59,514 nucleotides of DNA from Pseudomonas sp. PB106. Lineage in GTDB: Bacteria; Pseudomonadota; Gammaproteobacteria; Pseudomonadales; Pseudomonadaceae. The number at the start of each line of letters is the position of its first letter. Position 1 is the stretch's first letter. Below the pieces are notes generated by a model. It had not been told where the DNA came from, did no database searches, and worked only from the letters and a program-made list of their open reading frames with translations. Below, one piece after another: positions 1 through 8,935 of the stretch. The stretch covers positions 1-59,514 of the forward strand of contig NZ_RWIM01000026.1 in the NCBI RefSeq assembly GCF_009764645.1, read 5' to 3'. Both the position numbers and the translations under genes were made by a program.

Positions 1-18
1 CCGGTTCTCGGTGAAGGG

Positions 19-1413
19 TTACAAATGCGTTTCAGCGTACTCAGCCAGTATCGAGCGAGGCACCCCTTGCAGGGTGATGTGCACCCCGTTGGGGAAATCC
101 TTGAAGCGTTCGGTCAGGTAGGTCAGCCCGGAGCTGGTCGCGGACAGGTAAGGGGTGTCGATCTGTGCGAGGTTGCCCAGGCACACCACTTTGGAACCGG
201 CGCCGGCACGGGTGATGATGGTTTTCATCTGGTGCGGCGTGAGGTTCTGGCATTCGTCGATCAGGATCAGGCTTTGCTGGAAGCTGCGACCGCGAATGTA
301 GTTGAGCGATTTGAACTGCAATGGCACCTTGCTGAGGATGTAATCCACGCTGCCATGGGTGTTTTCATCATCCATGTGCAAGGCTTCGAGGTTGTCGGTG
401 ATAGCGCCCAGCCAAGGCTCCATTTTTTCCGCTTCGGTGCCGGGCAGGAAGCCGATCTCCTGATCCAGACCCTGCACGCTACGGGTGGCAATGATGCGGC
501 GATAACGTTTGCTGACCATGGTCTGCTCGATGGCAGCGGCCAGCGCCAGAATGGTTTTACCGGAGCCGGCGGCACCGGAGAGATTGACCAGATGAATGTC
601 CGGGTCGAGCAGCGCATACAGCGCCAGGCTCTGATAGATGTCGCGTGGTTTGAGCCCCCACGCCTCTTGGTGCAGCAGTGGCTCCTGATGCAGGTCGAGA
701 ATCAGCAAGCGGTCTTCTTCAATCTCCTTGATCCAGCCGACGAAGCCCTGTTCATCAATGATGAACTCGTTGATGTGAACGGCCGGCAGGTTGTCAATCA
801 GTTGTACCTGGTGCCAGGTGCGGCCGTGATCCTGCCGGGTTTCGACCTTGCTCACGCGGTCCCAGAAGGAGCCGGTCATGTTGTGGTAGCCGTTCGGCAA
901 CAGGGACACGTCGTCGACCAGTTGGTCGGTGCTGTAATCCTCGGATGCAATACCGCAAGCGCGCGCCTTCAGGCGCATGTTGATGTCTTTGGTAACCAGC
1001 ACCACCGGTTTTTTCGGCTCGCGGGTGTGCAGGTCGATCAGTTGGTTGATGATTTTGTTGTCGTTCAGATGCTCGGGCAAAATCAGGTTCGATTCGGCCT
1101 GCTTGCTCATCAGAATTGACAGCAAGCCCTTCGGCCCGCCCTTGCCGCGCTGGATCGGCACACCCAGTTCGACATCTTCCGGGGACGCATCGCCCAGGGT
1201 TTTGTCGATCAACCGGATGGCCTGACGGCATTCAGCGGCCACGCTGTGATGCCCGCTCTTGAGCTTGTCCAGCTCCTCAAGCACGGTCATCGGGATCGCG
1301 ACGTGGTGTTCTTCGAAATTCAGCAGGGCGTTTGGATCGTGAATCAATACGTTGGTATCGAGTACATACAGGATTGGCTGGTTGGAGGAAGGGCTACGTC
1401 CGTGATCATCCAT
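19..1413 (-). CDS. PIN domain - PhoH family ATPase
   Basis: A 464-residue two-domain protein. The N-terminus (about 15-150) is a PIN-type nuclease domain beginning YVLDTNVLIHDP, which supplies the first acidic metal ligands; the motif LEELDKLK follows. The C-terminal half is a PhoH-like P-loop domain with Walker A GAAGSGKT near residue 285 and Walker B LILIDECQN near residue 385. Known PIN-PhoH proteins of this type (PhoH2/YlaK-like) are ATP-dependent RNA helicase-nucleases acting in the cytoplasm; here that role is inferred from domain order. The ATG at 1413 places the PIN motif close to the N-terminus, as usual. It stands alone, with no obvious operon partner. Confidence 0.93.
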   Translation of the reverse strand: MDDHGRSPSSNQPILYVLDTNVLIHDPNALLNFEEHHVAIPMTVLEELDKLKSGHHSVAAECRQAIRLIDKTLGDASPEDVELGVPIQRGKGGPKGLLSILMSKQAESNLILPEHLNDNKIINQLIDLHTREPKKPVVLVTKDINMRLKARACGIASEDYSTDQLVDDVSLLPNGYHNMTGSFWDRVSKVETRQDHGRTWHQVQLIDNLPAVHINEFIIDEQGFVGWIKEIEEDRLLILDLHQEPLLHQEAWGLKPRDIYQSLALYALLDPDIHLVNLSGAAGSGKTILALAAAIEQTMVSKRYRRIIATRSVQGLDQEIGFLPGTEAEKMEPWLGAITDNLEALHMDDENTHGSVDYILSKVPLQFKSLNYIRGRSFQQSLILIDECQNLTPHQMKTIITRAGAGSKVVCLGNLAQIDTPYLSATSSGLTYLTERFKDFPNGVHITLQGVPRSILAEYAETHL

Positions 1414-1751
1414 ACTCGGTCACCTATGTCAGAGCCAGTAGACGCAATACCTGAGCGGTGCTGCGCCTCGAAGTGACTGCCGAAATCTCACCTGCGGAGA
1501 TTCAAGTGACTGCAAACAAACGGGTCTTGGAAGACGCCACCTGTGTTGCAGGTTTCGGCGGTCTGTCTTCGTAATACTCCAAAACCGATGACATAAAAAA
1601 GTACTTTGACGGTTTTTTTAAGTTTATTTTGCAAAGTGACGAAAAGCCCTTGGCGGACTCCGTCGACACCGTTAGAGTCGGAAGTCCACCTGCCGCAAAT
1701 TCTCTTAAAAAATCACCCCAAGCCCAATGTTTCCGGGCTTTTTCCCGTTTC
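1414..1751. other. Intergenic region between phoH-like gene and deacetylase gene
   Basis: 338 bases without a convincing gene. It must contain the promoter of the leftward PhoH-like gene and the end of the deacetylase transcript. At 1720-1740 an AAGCCC/GGGCTT stem with a 9-base loop is followed on the + strand by a T-run, and on the - strand a T-rich stretch lies just beyond, so it could terminate the deacetylase gene. An A/T-rich patch at about 1590-1630 is a plausible promoter zone, but no -35/-10 pair is clear. Confidence 0.5.
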
Positions 1752-2876
1752 TCAACGAAACGCGTCCTGACAGTCTTCCCAACCGATGCCGCTCTGCGCG
1801 GTTTGCGTGATCAGCCACGGCAACGAGGTCTTCACCGCGTCCTGTTTCATATTGAAATTGATCACCCCGTGGCGCCACAACAGCATCAGGGTCAGCACCC
1901 GCTGCGCACTCGGCGCGCCCTTGAGTTTGCCGGCACCGTCCTGGGCATCGATGTCCCACAGCGCCACTTGCAGGCCCTGGGTGTTGAAGAAACCTTGTGC
2001 GTCACTGCGGCGCTGACCCTCCGGCGGGCGGAACAGCGGCACGTAGTTTTCCGGCAGTTTGGTCTTTACCAGATCGGCGCTGCGGCGCACTGAATCCTGC
2101 CAGTCCTGCCAGTGACTGTGAGAGCGGAACTCCCAACCCTGTACACCGACGCATTGTTTCGAGAAACCCGCTTGCAGGCTGGTGACCGAACGATCGGCCA
2201 GCCGCGCCTGAATATCCTTGCCCAACACGAAGAACGTGCCACTGAGGTTCGACTTGCGCAGGTACTCGGTGAGCCATTCGGTGTTGTCCGGTTGCAGGTT
2301 CGCGGCGCTGTCGAAGGTCAGCAGAAACAGCCGGTCGTGCATCTCGTCGCCGTTGCGCTCGTAGTCGCCGAAACGATCGAATTCATTGCTGGTCTGCGGC
2401 GACAGCGCGGCCTTGCGCATCAACTCGTCCAGGTACTGCAAATGGAAGATCCGGCTCGGCTCGGCCCACTTGGTGTAATAGCTGTCGTCGCTGACCACGA
2501 ACTTCGCGGCTTGCTCACGCAAGGTCGGCAGGTCTTCGACGAGAAAGCAGAACGAGGCATCCTGATCGCAGCTTTGCTGGGCGTAGTTGTAGTTGGCCAA
2601 CAGGCGCTGCCAGAGGCGCTGGCGCAGCTCGTTGACTGCATCGATATTGACCGTGCGCAGGCCCAGACGCTGCGCCAGGGCGGCGTCGGTTATCGATTCG
2701 GTGCCGAGCAAACCACGGGCGAACATGAGGATTTCGGCCCGTGAGGCGACATCGAACAGCGTCGGGCTGCTCAGCTGCTCAGGCCAGGTGCTGCGATCCA
2801 GCGTCGCCACATCGCCCGGCGCCGCCACGGCACCGAAGCTCAACAGCCACGCGGTGAATAAAAGAACAATGCGCAA
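1752..2876 (-). CDS. Exported polysaccharide deacetylase-like protein (NodB fold)
   Basis: 374 residues from a TTG start at 2876, preceded by GGAG at suitable spacing. The frame stays open far upstream, but that part is a REP element and lacks a start with a ribosome site. An N-terminal signal peptide (RIVLLFTAWLLSFGAVAA) predicts export. The last 200 residues carry NodB-type landmarks: LLTFDSA for motif 1, FRSHSHW for motif 2, LFRPPEG for motif 3 and ALWDID for motif 4. Motif 1 normally reads TFDDG, so the second metal-binding Asp is Ser here. The two motif-2 His are two residues apart instead of four, and the late His motif reads INFNMK. Activity is therefore doubtful. Its substrate is unknown. 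Confidence 0.85.
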   Translation of the reverse strand: MRIVLLFTAWLLSFGAVAAPGDVATLDRSTWPEQLSSPTLFDVASRAEILMFARGLLGTESITDAALAQRLGLRTVNIDAVNELRQRLWQRLLANYNYAQQSCDQDASFCFLVEDLPTLREQAAKFVVSDDSYYTKWAEPSRIFHLQYLDELMRKAALSPQTSNEFDRFGDYERNGDEMHDRLFLLTFDSAANLQPDNTEWLTEYLRKSNLSGTFFVLGKDIQARLADRSVTSLQAGFSKQCVGVQGWEFRSHSHWQDWQDSVRRSADLVKTKLPENYVPLFRPPEGQRRSDAQGFFNTQGLQVALWDIDAQDGAGKLKGAPSAQRVLTLMLLWRHGVINFNMKQDAVKTSLPWLITQTAQSGIGWEDCQDAFR

Positions 2877-2945
2877 AGGGATGTCTCCGTAACAAAACCC
2901 GCGCGGCACTATAGCTGATCCCACACGATTCCCCTTAGCCGCGGA

Positions 2946-3057
2946 TGATCGTTCCCACGCTCTGCGTGGTAACGCCTCCCCGGACGCTCCGCGTCCAGCT
3001 CGACGGTGACGCAGAGCGTCACAGGCGGCATTCCCACGCAGAGCGTGGGAACGATCA
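2946..3057. repeat. REP/REPIN element, TCGTTCCCACGC type
   Basis: Inverted repeat with outer arms reading GATCGTTCCCACGCTCTGCG and its complement, and an inner pair around GACGCTCCGCGTC / GACGCAGAGCGTC. It lies between the divergent deacetylase and yaaA genes. A near-identical element sits at 16138-16246 between algL and algI. Confidence 0.85.
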
Positions 3058-3149
3058 TCGCCAAGCCGTCGATCACCTATGGGCTTGATAGCTGGAGTCA
3101 ACTCGGACAACCCCCTAGAATCGCCCCCACGATTAAAGGAGACGACTTC

Positions 3150-3929
3150 ATGCTGATGGTGATTTCCCCCGCCAAGACCCTCGATTACGAAACACCGCCG
3201 GCGACCCAGCGCTTTACCCAGCCGCAATACCTCGACCATTCGCAGGAACTGATCCTGCAACTGCGCGACCTGACGCCGGCGCAGATCAGCGAGTTGATGC
3301 ACGTGTCCGACAAGATCGGCGGGCTCAATGCCGCGCGTTTCGGTAGCTGGACGCCCGCGTTCACCCCGGAGAATGCCAAGCAGGCACTGCTCGCCTTCAA
3401 GGGTGACGTCTACACCGGCCTCGACGCGCAGTCCTTCAGCGAAGGCAATTTCGACTACGCGCAAAAACACCTGCGCATGCTCTCCGGTCTTTATGGCCTG
3501 CTGCGTCCGCTGGACTTGATGCAACCGTATCGCCTGGAAATGGGCACCAAACTGGCCAACGCCCGCGGCAAAGACCTCTACGCCTTCTGGGGCACGCGTA
3601 TCAGCGAATGGCTGAACGAAGCGCTGGCTGACCAGGGCGATGACGTGCTGCTCAATCTCGCCTCCAACGAATACTTCTCGGCGGTCAAACGCAGCGCCTT
3701 GAACGCGCGGATCATCAATACCGAGTTCAAGGATCAGAAGAACGGCCAGTACAAGATCATCAGCTTCTACGCCAAGAAAGCGCGTGGCCTGATGAGCCGT
3801 TTTGTGATCCAGGAGAAAATCAACGATCCGGCGCAGCTCAAGCAGTTCGATGTGCAGGGTTATCGCTACAGCGCCGAGCAATCGAAACCCGACAATCTGG
3901 TATTTCTGCGCGACCACGCCCCCGAATAA
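3150..3929 (+). CDS. yaaA: Peroxide stress protein YaaA (UPF0246)
   Basis: 259 residues, the normal size of the YaaA/UPF0246 family, beginning [17 protein letters not shown], the family's characteristic N-terminus. Other family signatures are the YTGLDA-type stretch near residue 90, GLLRPLD near 120 and the C-terminal FVIQEKI...YRYS segment. The start at 3150 is fixed by AAAGGAGA at 3135-3142; a longer frame to 3006 runs through a REP element and is not credible. In E. coli YaaA is a cytoplasmic DNA-binding protein that limits free iron and oxidative DNA damage during peroxide stress; that role is carried over by homology. Confidence 0.95.
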   Translation: MLMVISPAKTLDYETPPATQRFTQPQYLDHSQELILQLRDLTPAQISELMHVSDKIGGLNAARFGSWTPAFTPENAKQALLAFKGDVYTGLDAQSFSEGNFDYAQKHLRMLSGLYGLLRPLDLMQPYRLEMGTKLANARGKDLYAFWGTRISEWLNEALADQGDDVLLNLASNEYFSAVKRSALNARIINTEFKDQKNGQYKIISFYAKKARGLMSRFVIQEKINDPAQLKQFDVQGYRYSAEQSKPDNLVFLRDHAPE

Positions 3930-3940
3930 AGCATGCCTAA

Positions 3941-3970
3941 TGCACGACTCTTTCTATATAGAGTCGTGCA
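3941..3970 (+). terminator. Hairpin downstream of yaaA
   Basis: Perfect 11-bp stem TGCACGACTCT / AGAGTCGTGCA around an 8-base A/T loop, 12 bases after the yaaA stop. No T-run follows, so it may be a processing or protective hairpin rather than a classical terminator. Confidence 0.45.
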
Positions 3971-4072
3971 CCTCGCACGATGTCAAAAATCCCTCGCCCG
4001 TTTTCGCCATTTTAATGGCGTCAGAAATTTTTCCCTGTCCTTTCTAAGATTAGTTTCACTCGACACTGATCA

Positions 4073-4116
4073 TTTTTTTCAGTAGTGGCACCTAAATTTT
4101 TTCACGGTAGTGGCAC
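4073..4116. repeat. Two direct repeats, GTAGTGGCAC type
   Basis: Two copies of a T-run followed by CAGTAGTGGCAC (4073-4091) and CACGGTAGTGGCAC (4097-4116), about 24 bases apart. The arrangement resembles the repeated terminal sites at ends of IS21-like elements, but no transposase gene or second end is present, so an IS remnant is only a possibility. Confidence 0.45.
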
Positions 4117-4240
4117 AAAACTATCTACCGCGAGTATCTCCCTATCAATAAAGGGCGAAACGGAAAGTGCTATCAAATTGAGACCAGTGCCATCTTTGTC
4201 AATATTTCAAGAAATTTCAGATGGCGCGATGAGCGGACTG

Positions 4241-4267
4241 GAACTATGTCCAAATGCGTAGCTCATA
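4241..4267 (+). promoter_or_regulatory. Candidate AlgU (sigma-22) promoter of the alginate operon
   Basis: GAACTA at 4241-4246, 16 bases, then TCATA at 4263-4267. This approximates the AlgU/RpoE pattern GAACTT-N16/17-TCtgA. It would start transcription near 4273, giving a leader of about 465 nt, in keeping with the long algD leader known in P. aeruginosa. A perfect GAACTT at 4616-4621 has no matching -10 at 16-17 bases. Only inspection supports this call. Confidence 0.4.
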
Positions 4268-4738
4268 CCACCGGTAACGATTCTCGCCGAGTTTGTACGA
4301 GATAACTTACGTAGGACAAAAAGCCATGTAACCAAGTTGTCACAGCAACTTGCCTAGATGACTAACTAGTCTGAAACCACACTGAAGGACAGGAGATAGG
4401 CGACATTAATATCCCCTGCAAGGCCATGGCCGCGCCCCTATAAACGTGCTCGCCTGAGCACCCAACCGCTTGATCCACGGGCCTTTCGCCCGACATCGAG
4501 CGCATAAGACCAATGCACCAGAGTCTTCCACAAAGAAGATCCGCTGCATAACAGGGCAAGTCATAACTACAAGGCCTGGTTGCGCACATCTTGAGTGCAC
4601 TTATTTAGACACTCGGAACTTAGTATGCCTGCACACGGCATTGTGGCGCCTGTAAGCCGCACTTTCGAGTGCACTAGTGACCGCTGAACACCATTAACTC
4701 CGGCCTTCTAAGGCCTGATATATACAGAGGTAATTGCG

Positions 4739-6055
4739 ATGCGCATCAGCATATTTGGTTTGGGTTACGTTGGCGCAGTATGTGCCGGTTGCCTGTCTGC
4801 ACGGGGCCATGACGTAGTTGGCGTCGATGTAGCCAAAGACAAGATCGACATGATCAACGCTGGCAAATCCCCCATTGTTGAACCGGGCCTGGGCGAACTT
4901 CTGCAACAGGGCATTCAGACCGGTCGTCTGCGTGGCACGACCAACTTCGCCGAAGCGATTCGTGACACTGACCTGTCGATGATCTGCGTCGGTACGCCGA
5001 GCAAAAAGAACGGCGACCTGGAACTGAACTACATCGAGGCCGTGTGCCGCGAGATCGGTTTTGTCCTGCGTGAAAAAACCACCCGCCACACCATCGTTGT
5101 GCGCAGCACCGTTCTGCCGGGCACTGTTGCCAACGTGGTGATCCCGATTCTCGAAGACTGCTCGGGCAAAAAGGCTGGCGTCGACTTCGGCGTTGCGGTC
5201 AATCCTGAGTTCCTGCGCGAATCCACCGCCATTGCCGACTACGACCTGCCACCGATGACCGTCATCGGCGAGTTCGACAAGGCTTCGGGCGACGTTCTGC
5301 AATCGCTGTACGAAGAACTCGACGCCCCGATCATCCGCAAGGACATCGCCGTTGCCGAGATGATCAAGTACACCTGTAACGTTTGGCACGCGACCAAAGT
5401 GACCTTCGCCAACGAGATCGGCAACATCGCCAAAGCGGTCGGCGTCGATGGCCGTGAAGTGATGGAAGTGGTTTGCCAGGACAAGACCCTCAACCTGTCC
5501 CAGTACTACATGCGCCCGGGCTTCGCCTTCGGCGGTTCGTGCCTGCCGAAAGACGTGCGCGCCCTGACCTACCGCGCCGGCTCCCTGGACGTCGAAGCGC
5601 CGCTGCTCAACTCGCTGATGCGCAGCAACGAATCGCAAGTGCAGAACGCCTTCGACATCGTTGAAAGCCATGACAAACGCAAAGTCGCCCTGCTTGGCTT
5701 GAGCTTCAAGGCTGGCACCGACGACCTGCGCGAAAGCCCGCTGGTAGAACTGGCCGAGATGCTGATCGGCAAGGGTTACGACCTGAGCATCTACGACAGC
5801 AACGTCGAGTACGCCCGTGTTCACGGCGCGAACAAGGACTACATCGAGTCGAAAATCCCGCACGTGTCTTCCCTGCTCAACGCGGACTTCGATTCGGTGA
5901 TCGACAACTCCGACGTGATCATCCTCGGTAACCGCGACGAGAAATTCCGTGCGCTGGCCCAGCAGGCGCCGCACGGCAAGCAGGTCATCGACCTGGTCGG
6001 CTTCATGGCCAAAGCCACCGACGCCGGTACTCGCACCGAAGGTATCTGCTGGTAA
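4739..6055 (+). CDS. algD: GDP-mannose 6-dehydrogenase
   Basis: 438 residues, close to P. aeruginosa AlgD. It oxidises GDP-mannose twice with NAD+ to GDP-mannuronate, the committed precursor of alginate, in the cytoplasm. The N-terminal Rossmann loop is GLGYVG (7-12); the catalytic thiol is Cys268 in GGSCLPKD, the same number as in the characterised enzyme; VNPEFLRE near 154 is a UDP/GDP-sugar dehydrogenase signature. The start follows AGAGG by 8 bases. It is the first gene of the twelve-gene alginate operon and is separated from alg8 by 169 bases containing a REP pair. Expression is probably driven by the AlgU-type promoter region upstream. Confidence 0.98.
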   Translation: MRISIFGLGYVGAVCAGCLSARGHDVVGVDVAKDKIDMINAGKSPIVEPGLGELLQQGIQTGRLRGTTNFAEAIRDTDLSMICVGTPSKKNGDLELNYIEAVCREIGFVLREKTTRHTIVVRSTVLPGTVANVVIPILEDCSGKKAGVDFGVAVNPEFLRESTAIADYDLPPMTVIGEFDKASGDVLQSLYEELDAPIIRKDIAVAEMIKYTCNVWHATKVTFANEIGNIAKAVGVDGREVMEVVCQDKTLNLSQYYMRPGFAFGGSCLPKDVRALTYRAGSLDVEAPLLNSLMRSNESQVQNAFDIVESHDKRKVALLGLSFKAGTDDLRESPLVELAEMLIGKGYDLSIYDSNVEYARVHGANKDYIESKIPHVSSLLNADFDSVIDNSDVIILGNRDEKFRALAQQAPHGKQVIDLVGFMAKATDAGTRTEGICW

Positions 6056-6063
6056 AGCAGCCC

Positions 6064-6161
6064 TGTAGGAGCTGTCGAGTGAAACGAGGCTGCGATCTTT
6101 TCGGGAACACCAAAATCCCAAGCGAAAGATCAAAAGATCGCAGCCTTCGGCAGCTCCTACA
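6064..6161. repeat. REP pair, GCAGCTCCTACA type, between algD and alg8
   Basis: Inverted arms beginning TGTAGGAGCTG and ending CAGCTCCTACA enclose internal GCTGCGATCTTTT / AAAAGATCGCAGC. The left arm is variant (GTCGAGTGAAACGA replaces the common GCCGAAG). Transcribed as mRNA it would fold into a long hairpin after algD, possibly tuning expression of the downstream genes. Confidence 0.85.
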
Positions 6162-6224
6162 TGTCCTTGCAAGTTTTTGTAAGCCTGCCTTAACCCCATC
6201 GGGCCCGGCCCGAGATAGAGACGG

Positions 6225-7715
6225 ATGCAGATTATGCACAGGCTAAAACACGGCCTACTTCAGGCCGCCGGTTGGCTGTTCTACCTAAGTTTGTTGATGG
6301 GCCTGGCCTTGATGCTGCCCACGTCCACATTCGACTCCGAGTCGAAGGACTTCATTTTCCTGATTGGCGCCGTGGGTATCTGGCGCTACTCGATGGGTGC
6401 AACGCACTTTGTGCGCGGCATGATTTTTCTCTACATCGTTTACCCGCATCTGCGCCGCAAAGTGCGCAAGCTGGGTAAAGCGGCGGACCCGTCGCATGTG
6501 TTCCTGATGGTCACCAGTTTCCGTATCGACGCGCTGACCACGGCGCAGGTCTACAGCTCGGTGATTCGCGAAGCCATCGACTGCGAACTGCCGACCACCG
6601 TGGTCTGCTCGATCGTCGAAATGTCCGATGAGCTGCTGGTCAAGGCAATGTGGGCGCGGATGAATCCGCCAGAGCGCGTGAAGCTCGACTTCGTGCGCAT
6701 TCCCGGCACCGGCAAGCGTGATGGCCTGGCCTATGGTTTCCGCGCGATCTCCCGTCACCTGCCGGACGACCGCGCCGTGGTGGCCGTGATCGATGGCGAC
6801 ACCGTGCTCGGCGAAGGCACCGTGCGCAAGACCGTGCCGTGGTTCCAGCTGTTCGGCAACGTCGGCGGCCTGACCACCAACGAATTCTGCGAAGTGCGCG
6901 GCGGCTACATCATGAGCGAATGGCACAAGCTGCGTTTCGCCCAGCGCCACATCAACATGTGCTCGATGGCCCTGTCCAAGCGCGTACTGACTATGACCGG
7001 GCGCATGTCGGTGTTCCGCGCCACCGTGGTGACCAACCCGGAATTCATCGCCGACGTTGAAAGCGACTCGCTGCAACACTGGCGCCTGGGCCGTTTCAAG
7101 TTCTTGACCGGCGACGACAAGTCGAGCTGGTTCAGCCTGATGCGTCTGGGTTACGACACTTTTTACGTGCCTGACGCGGCGATCAACACCGTTGAACACC
7201 CGCCGGAAAAGAGCTTCATCAAGGCCAGCCGCAAACTGATGTTCCGCTGGTACGGCAACAACCTGCGCCAGAACTCGCGAGCACTGGGCCTGGGTGTGAA
7301 ACGCCTCGGCGCCTTCACCTCGGTGGTGCTGTTCGACCAGCGGGTATCGATGTGGACCTCGCTGCTCGGCCTGACCGTGGCGATAATCGCCAGCTTCAAA
7401 TACGGCACCGCGTTCATCCTCGTTTACCTGCTGTGGATCGGCATCACCCGCCTGATTCTGACCTTGCTGCTGTCGTGCTCCGGTCACCGCATCGGCCCGG
7501 CTTATCCAGCGATTCTCTATTACAACCAGATCGTTGGCGCGCTGGTGAAGATCTACGTGTTCTTCCGCCTCGACCAACAATCCTGGACGCGCCAACCCAC
7601 ATCCCTGACCCGTGATCTCGCCAGCTTTCAACGTTGGTTCAACACCTGGTCGTCTCGGACCATGACCTTCTCCGCCGGCAGCATTTTTGTCGCCGTGCTG
7701 CTGATGATGGTCTGA
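6225..7715 (+). CDS. alg8: Alginate polymerase, GT2 glycosyltransferase Alg8
   Basis: 496 residues (493 if the ATG at 6234 is used; both are plausible). An inner-membrane GT2 synthase that polymerises GDP-mannuronate into polymannuronate. Two or three N-terminal membrane segments (about 10-65) precede the cytoplasmic GT domain with DGDT (DxD motif, about 190) and [10 protein letters not shown] (about 290). The segment [11 protein letters not shown] takes the place of the QxxRW product-binding motif, and C-terminal membrane helices follow (about 375-440). It works with Alg44, which binds c-di-GMP to switch it on. It lies 35 bases upstream of alg44. Confidence 0.97.
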   Translation: MQIMHRLKHGLLQAAGWLFYLSLLMGLALMLPTSTFDSESKDFIFLIGAVGIWRYSMGATHFVRGMIFLYIVYPHLRRKVRKLGKAADPSHVFLMVTSFRIDALTTAQVYSSVIREAIDCELPTTVVCSIVEMSDELLVKAMWARMNPPERVKLDFVRIPGTGKRDGLAYGFRAISRHLPDDRAVVAVIDGDTVLGEGTVRKTVPWFQLFGNVGGLTTNEFCEVRGGYIMSEWHKLRFAQRHINMCSMALSKRVLTMTGRMSVFRATVVTNPEFIADVESDSLQHWRLGRFKFLTGDDKSSWFSLMRLGYDTFYVPDAAINTVEHPPEKSFIKASRKLMFRWYGNNLRQNSRALGLGVKRLGAFTSVVLFDQRVSMWTSLLGLTVAIIASFKYGTAFILVYLLWIGITRLILTLLLSCSGHRIGPAYPAILYYNQIVGALVKIYVFFRLDQQSWTRQPTSLTRDLASFQRWFNTWSSRTMTFSAGSIFVAVLLMMV

Positions 7716-7750
7716 CCCGCCCCTATTGAATTAACAAGGAAATCGCCCCT

Positions 7751-8920
7751 ATGAATACCGCCGTGAACGTCAACGTAGTGCATGAATCTGAAGCCCAGCG
7801 CCAACACGCCCGTGTGAAAATCCCGGCCAAACTGCGCTTCTTCGGTCCAGACCGGACACCGGTTGAAGCGCGGGTCATCGACCTGTCTGCCGGTGGTCTG
7901 GCGTTCAACGCCGGGCAAATGCCGCTGACCATCGGCGAGGTGTACAAGGCGCGTCTGCAATTCGTCATCGATAACCTCGGTCTGGCGATGGACGTTGAAC
8001 TGCAAGTGCGTTCCTACGACCGCCCGACCGGCCGCGTCGGTTGCCAGTTCCAGAACCTTGAGCAGCAAGACATTTCCACCCTGCGGCACTTGATCACCTC
8101 GCACCTGGCCGGCGACATCGTCAGCATCGGCGAAGTACTCGCGACCCTGCAGCGCGACAACTTCACCAAGGCGCGCAAGGTCAAGGACGGCGGCTCCGGC
8201 ATGACCCCGTTCGGGCGCCTGAAAGCGGTGACGTTCAGCGCCGGTATCTTTGCGGTCGGTCTGGTTGCAGCGGGTTTCATTTTCAAATCGGTGTACAGCA
8301 TGTACTTCGTCAGCCACGCGCAGGCCGGTCTGGTCAGCGTGCCGGGGATGAACATCACCATGCCGCGCGACGGCACCGTGCAGAGCCTGGTCAAGTCCGA
8401 CGGCGTCGCCGCCAAAGGCGCGCCATTGGCGACCTTCAGCACCAGCATGCTCGACGTGCTCAAGGGCCATCTGGAAGAAGATCAACTGTCGCCGGCCAAG
8501 GTTGAAGAACTGTTCGGCAAGCAAATGACCGGCACCCTGACTTCGCCGTGCGATTGCACCGTGGCCCAGCAACTGGTGGCTGACGGTCAGTACGCGAGCA
8601 AGGGCGACGTGATCTTCCAACTGGTGCCGCGCAACACCCTGGCCAACGTTGACGCGCGCTTCTCCTATCGCCAGTTCGGCGACGTGCGTCCGGGCACCCC
8701 AGTGAGCTTCCAGATCGCCGGCGAAGACAAGACCCGCACCGGCAAGATCGTTAGCAGCACCAGCCTGAAGAGCGAAGACCTGTCTTCCGACATCCGCGTG
8801 CAGATCAAGCCTGACGAGCCGCTCGACAGCAGCCTCGCCGGCCGCCCGGTGGAAGTGAACAGCGACCGTGGCCCGAACCTGAACTGGCTGATCGACAAAG
8901 CCATGGCTGCCGGTCTTTAA
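7751..8920 (+). CDS. alg44: Alginate co-polymerase with c-di-GMP-binding PilZ domain
   Basis: 389 residues, as in P. aeruginosa. The N-terminal cytoplasmic PilZ domain shows the c-di-GMP contact residues at Arg17 and Arg21 (RQHAR) and Asp44-x-Ser46-x-x-Gly49 (DLSAGG), the same positions as in the characterised protein. A single membrane segment follows at about 160-180 (GIFAVGLVAAGFIF). The periplasmic part resembles HlyD-type membrane-fusion proteins and is thought to bridge towards AlgK/AlgE. Binding of c-di-GMP is required for polymerisation by Alg8. AAGGAAA precedes the start. Only 15 bases separate it from the preferred algK start. Confidence 0.97.
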   Translation: MNTAVNVNVVHESEAQRQHARVKIPAKLRFFGPDRTPVEARVIDLSAGGLAFNAGQMPLTIGEVYKARLQFVIDNLGLAMDVELQVRSYDRPTGRVGCQFQNLEQQDISTLRHLITSHLAGDIVSIGEVLATLQRDNFTKARKVKDGGSGMTPFGRLKAVTFSAGIFAVGLVAAGFIFKSVYSMYFVSHAQAGLVSVPGMNITMPRDGTVQSLVKSDGVAAKGAPLATFSTSMLDVLKGHLEEDQLSPAKVEELFGKQMTGTLTSPCDCTVAQQLVADGQYASKGDVIFQLVPRNTLANVDARFSYRQFGDVRPGTPVSFQIAGEDKTRTGKIVSSTSLKSEDLSSDIRVQIKPDEPLDSSLAGRPVEVNSDRGPNLNWLIDKAMAAGL

Positions 8921-8935
8921 GTCGAGGACATGCCT

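Larger units (their letters stand above)
3930..4738. other. algD upstream region, non-coding
   Basis: 809 bases without a supported gene, A+T-richer than the flanks. In Pseudomonas the algD promoter lies several hundred bases upstream of the start and depends on AlgU plus distal activator sites, so this length is expected. Seen here: an 11-bp hairpin after yaaA (3941-3970), a CGCCAT/ATGGCG inverted repeat at 4005-4020, two direct repeats at 4073-4116, a candidate AlgU promoter at 4241-4267, and two copies of the partly palindromic GAGTGCACT at 4593-4601 and 4667-4675, 74 bases apart. No confident AlgR or AmrZ box was identified by eye. Confidence 0.7.

Noticed and set aside
25..1119. A 364-codon frame antisense to the PIN-PhoH gene
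   Set aside because: Shadow of a well-recognised gene on the other strand, with no family features.
3006..3149. N-terminal extension of yaaA
   Set aside because: The upstream open frame is REP sequence; the conserved N-terminus and ribosome site fix the start at 3150.
4616..4621. GAACTT as the -35 of the algD promoter
   Set aside because: No acceptable -10 at 16-17 bases downstream, and it would give a leader shorter than known for algD. Kept only as part of the motif cluster.
4694..6199. A 501-codon frame antisense to algD
   Set aside because: algD on the + strand is unmistakable (Cys268 motif, Rossmann loop); the opposite frame has no motif.
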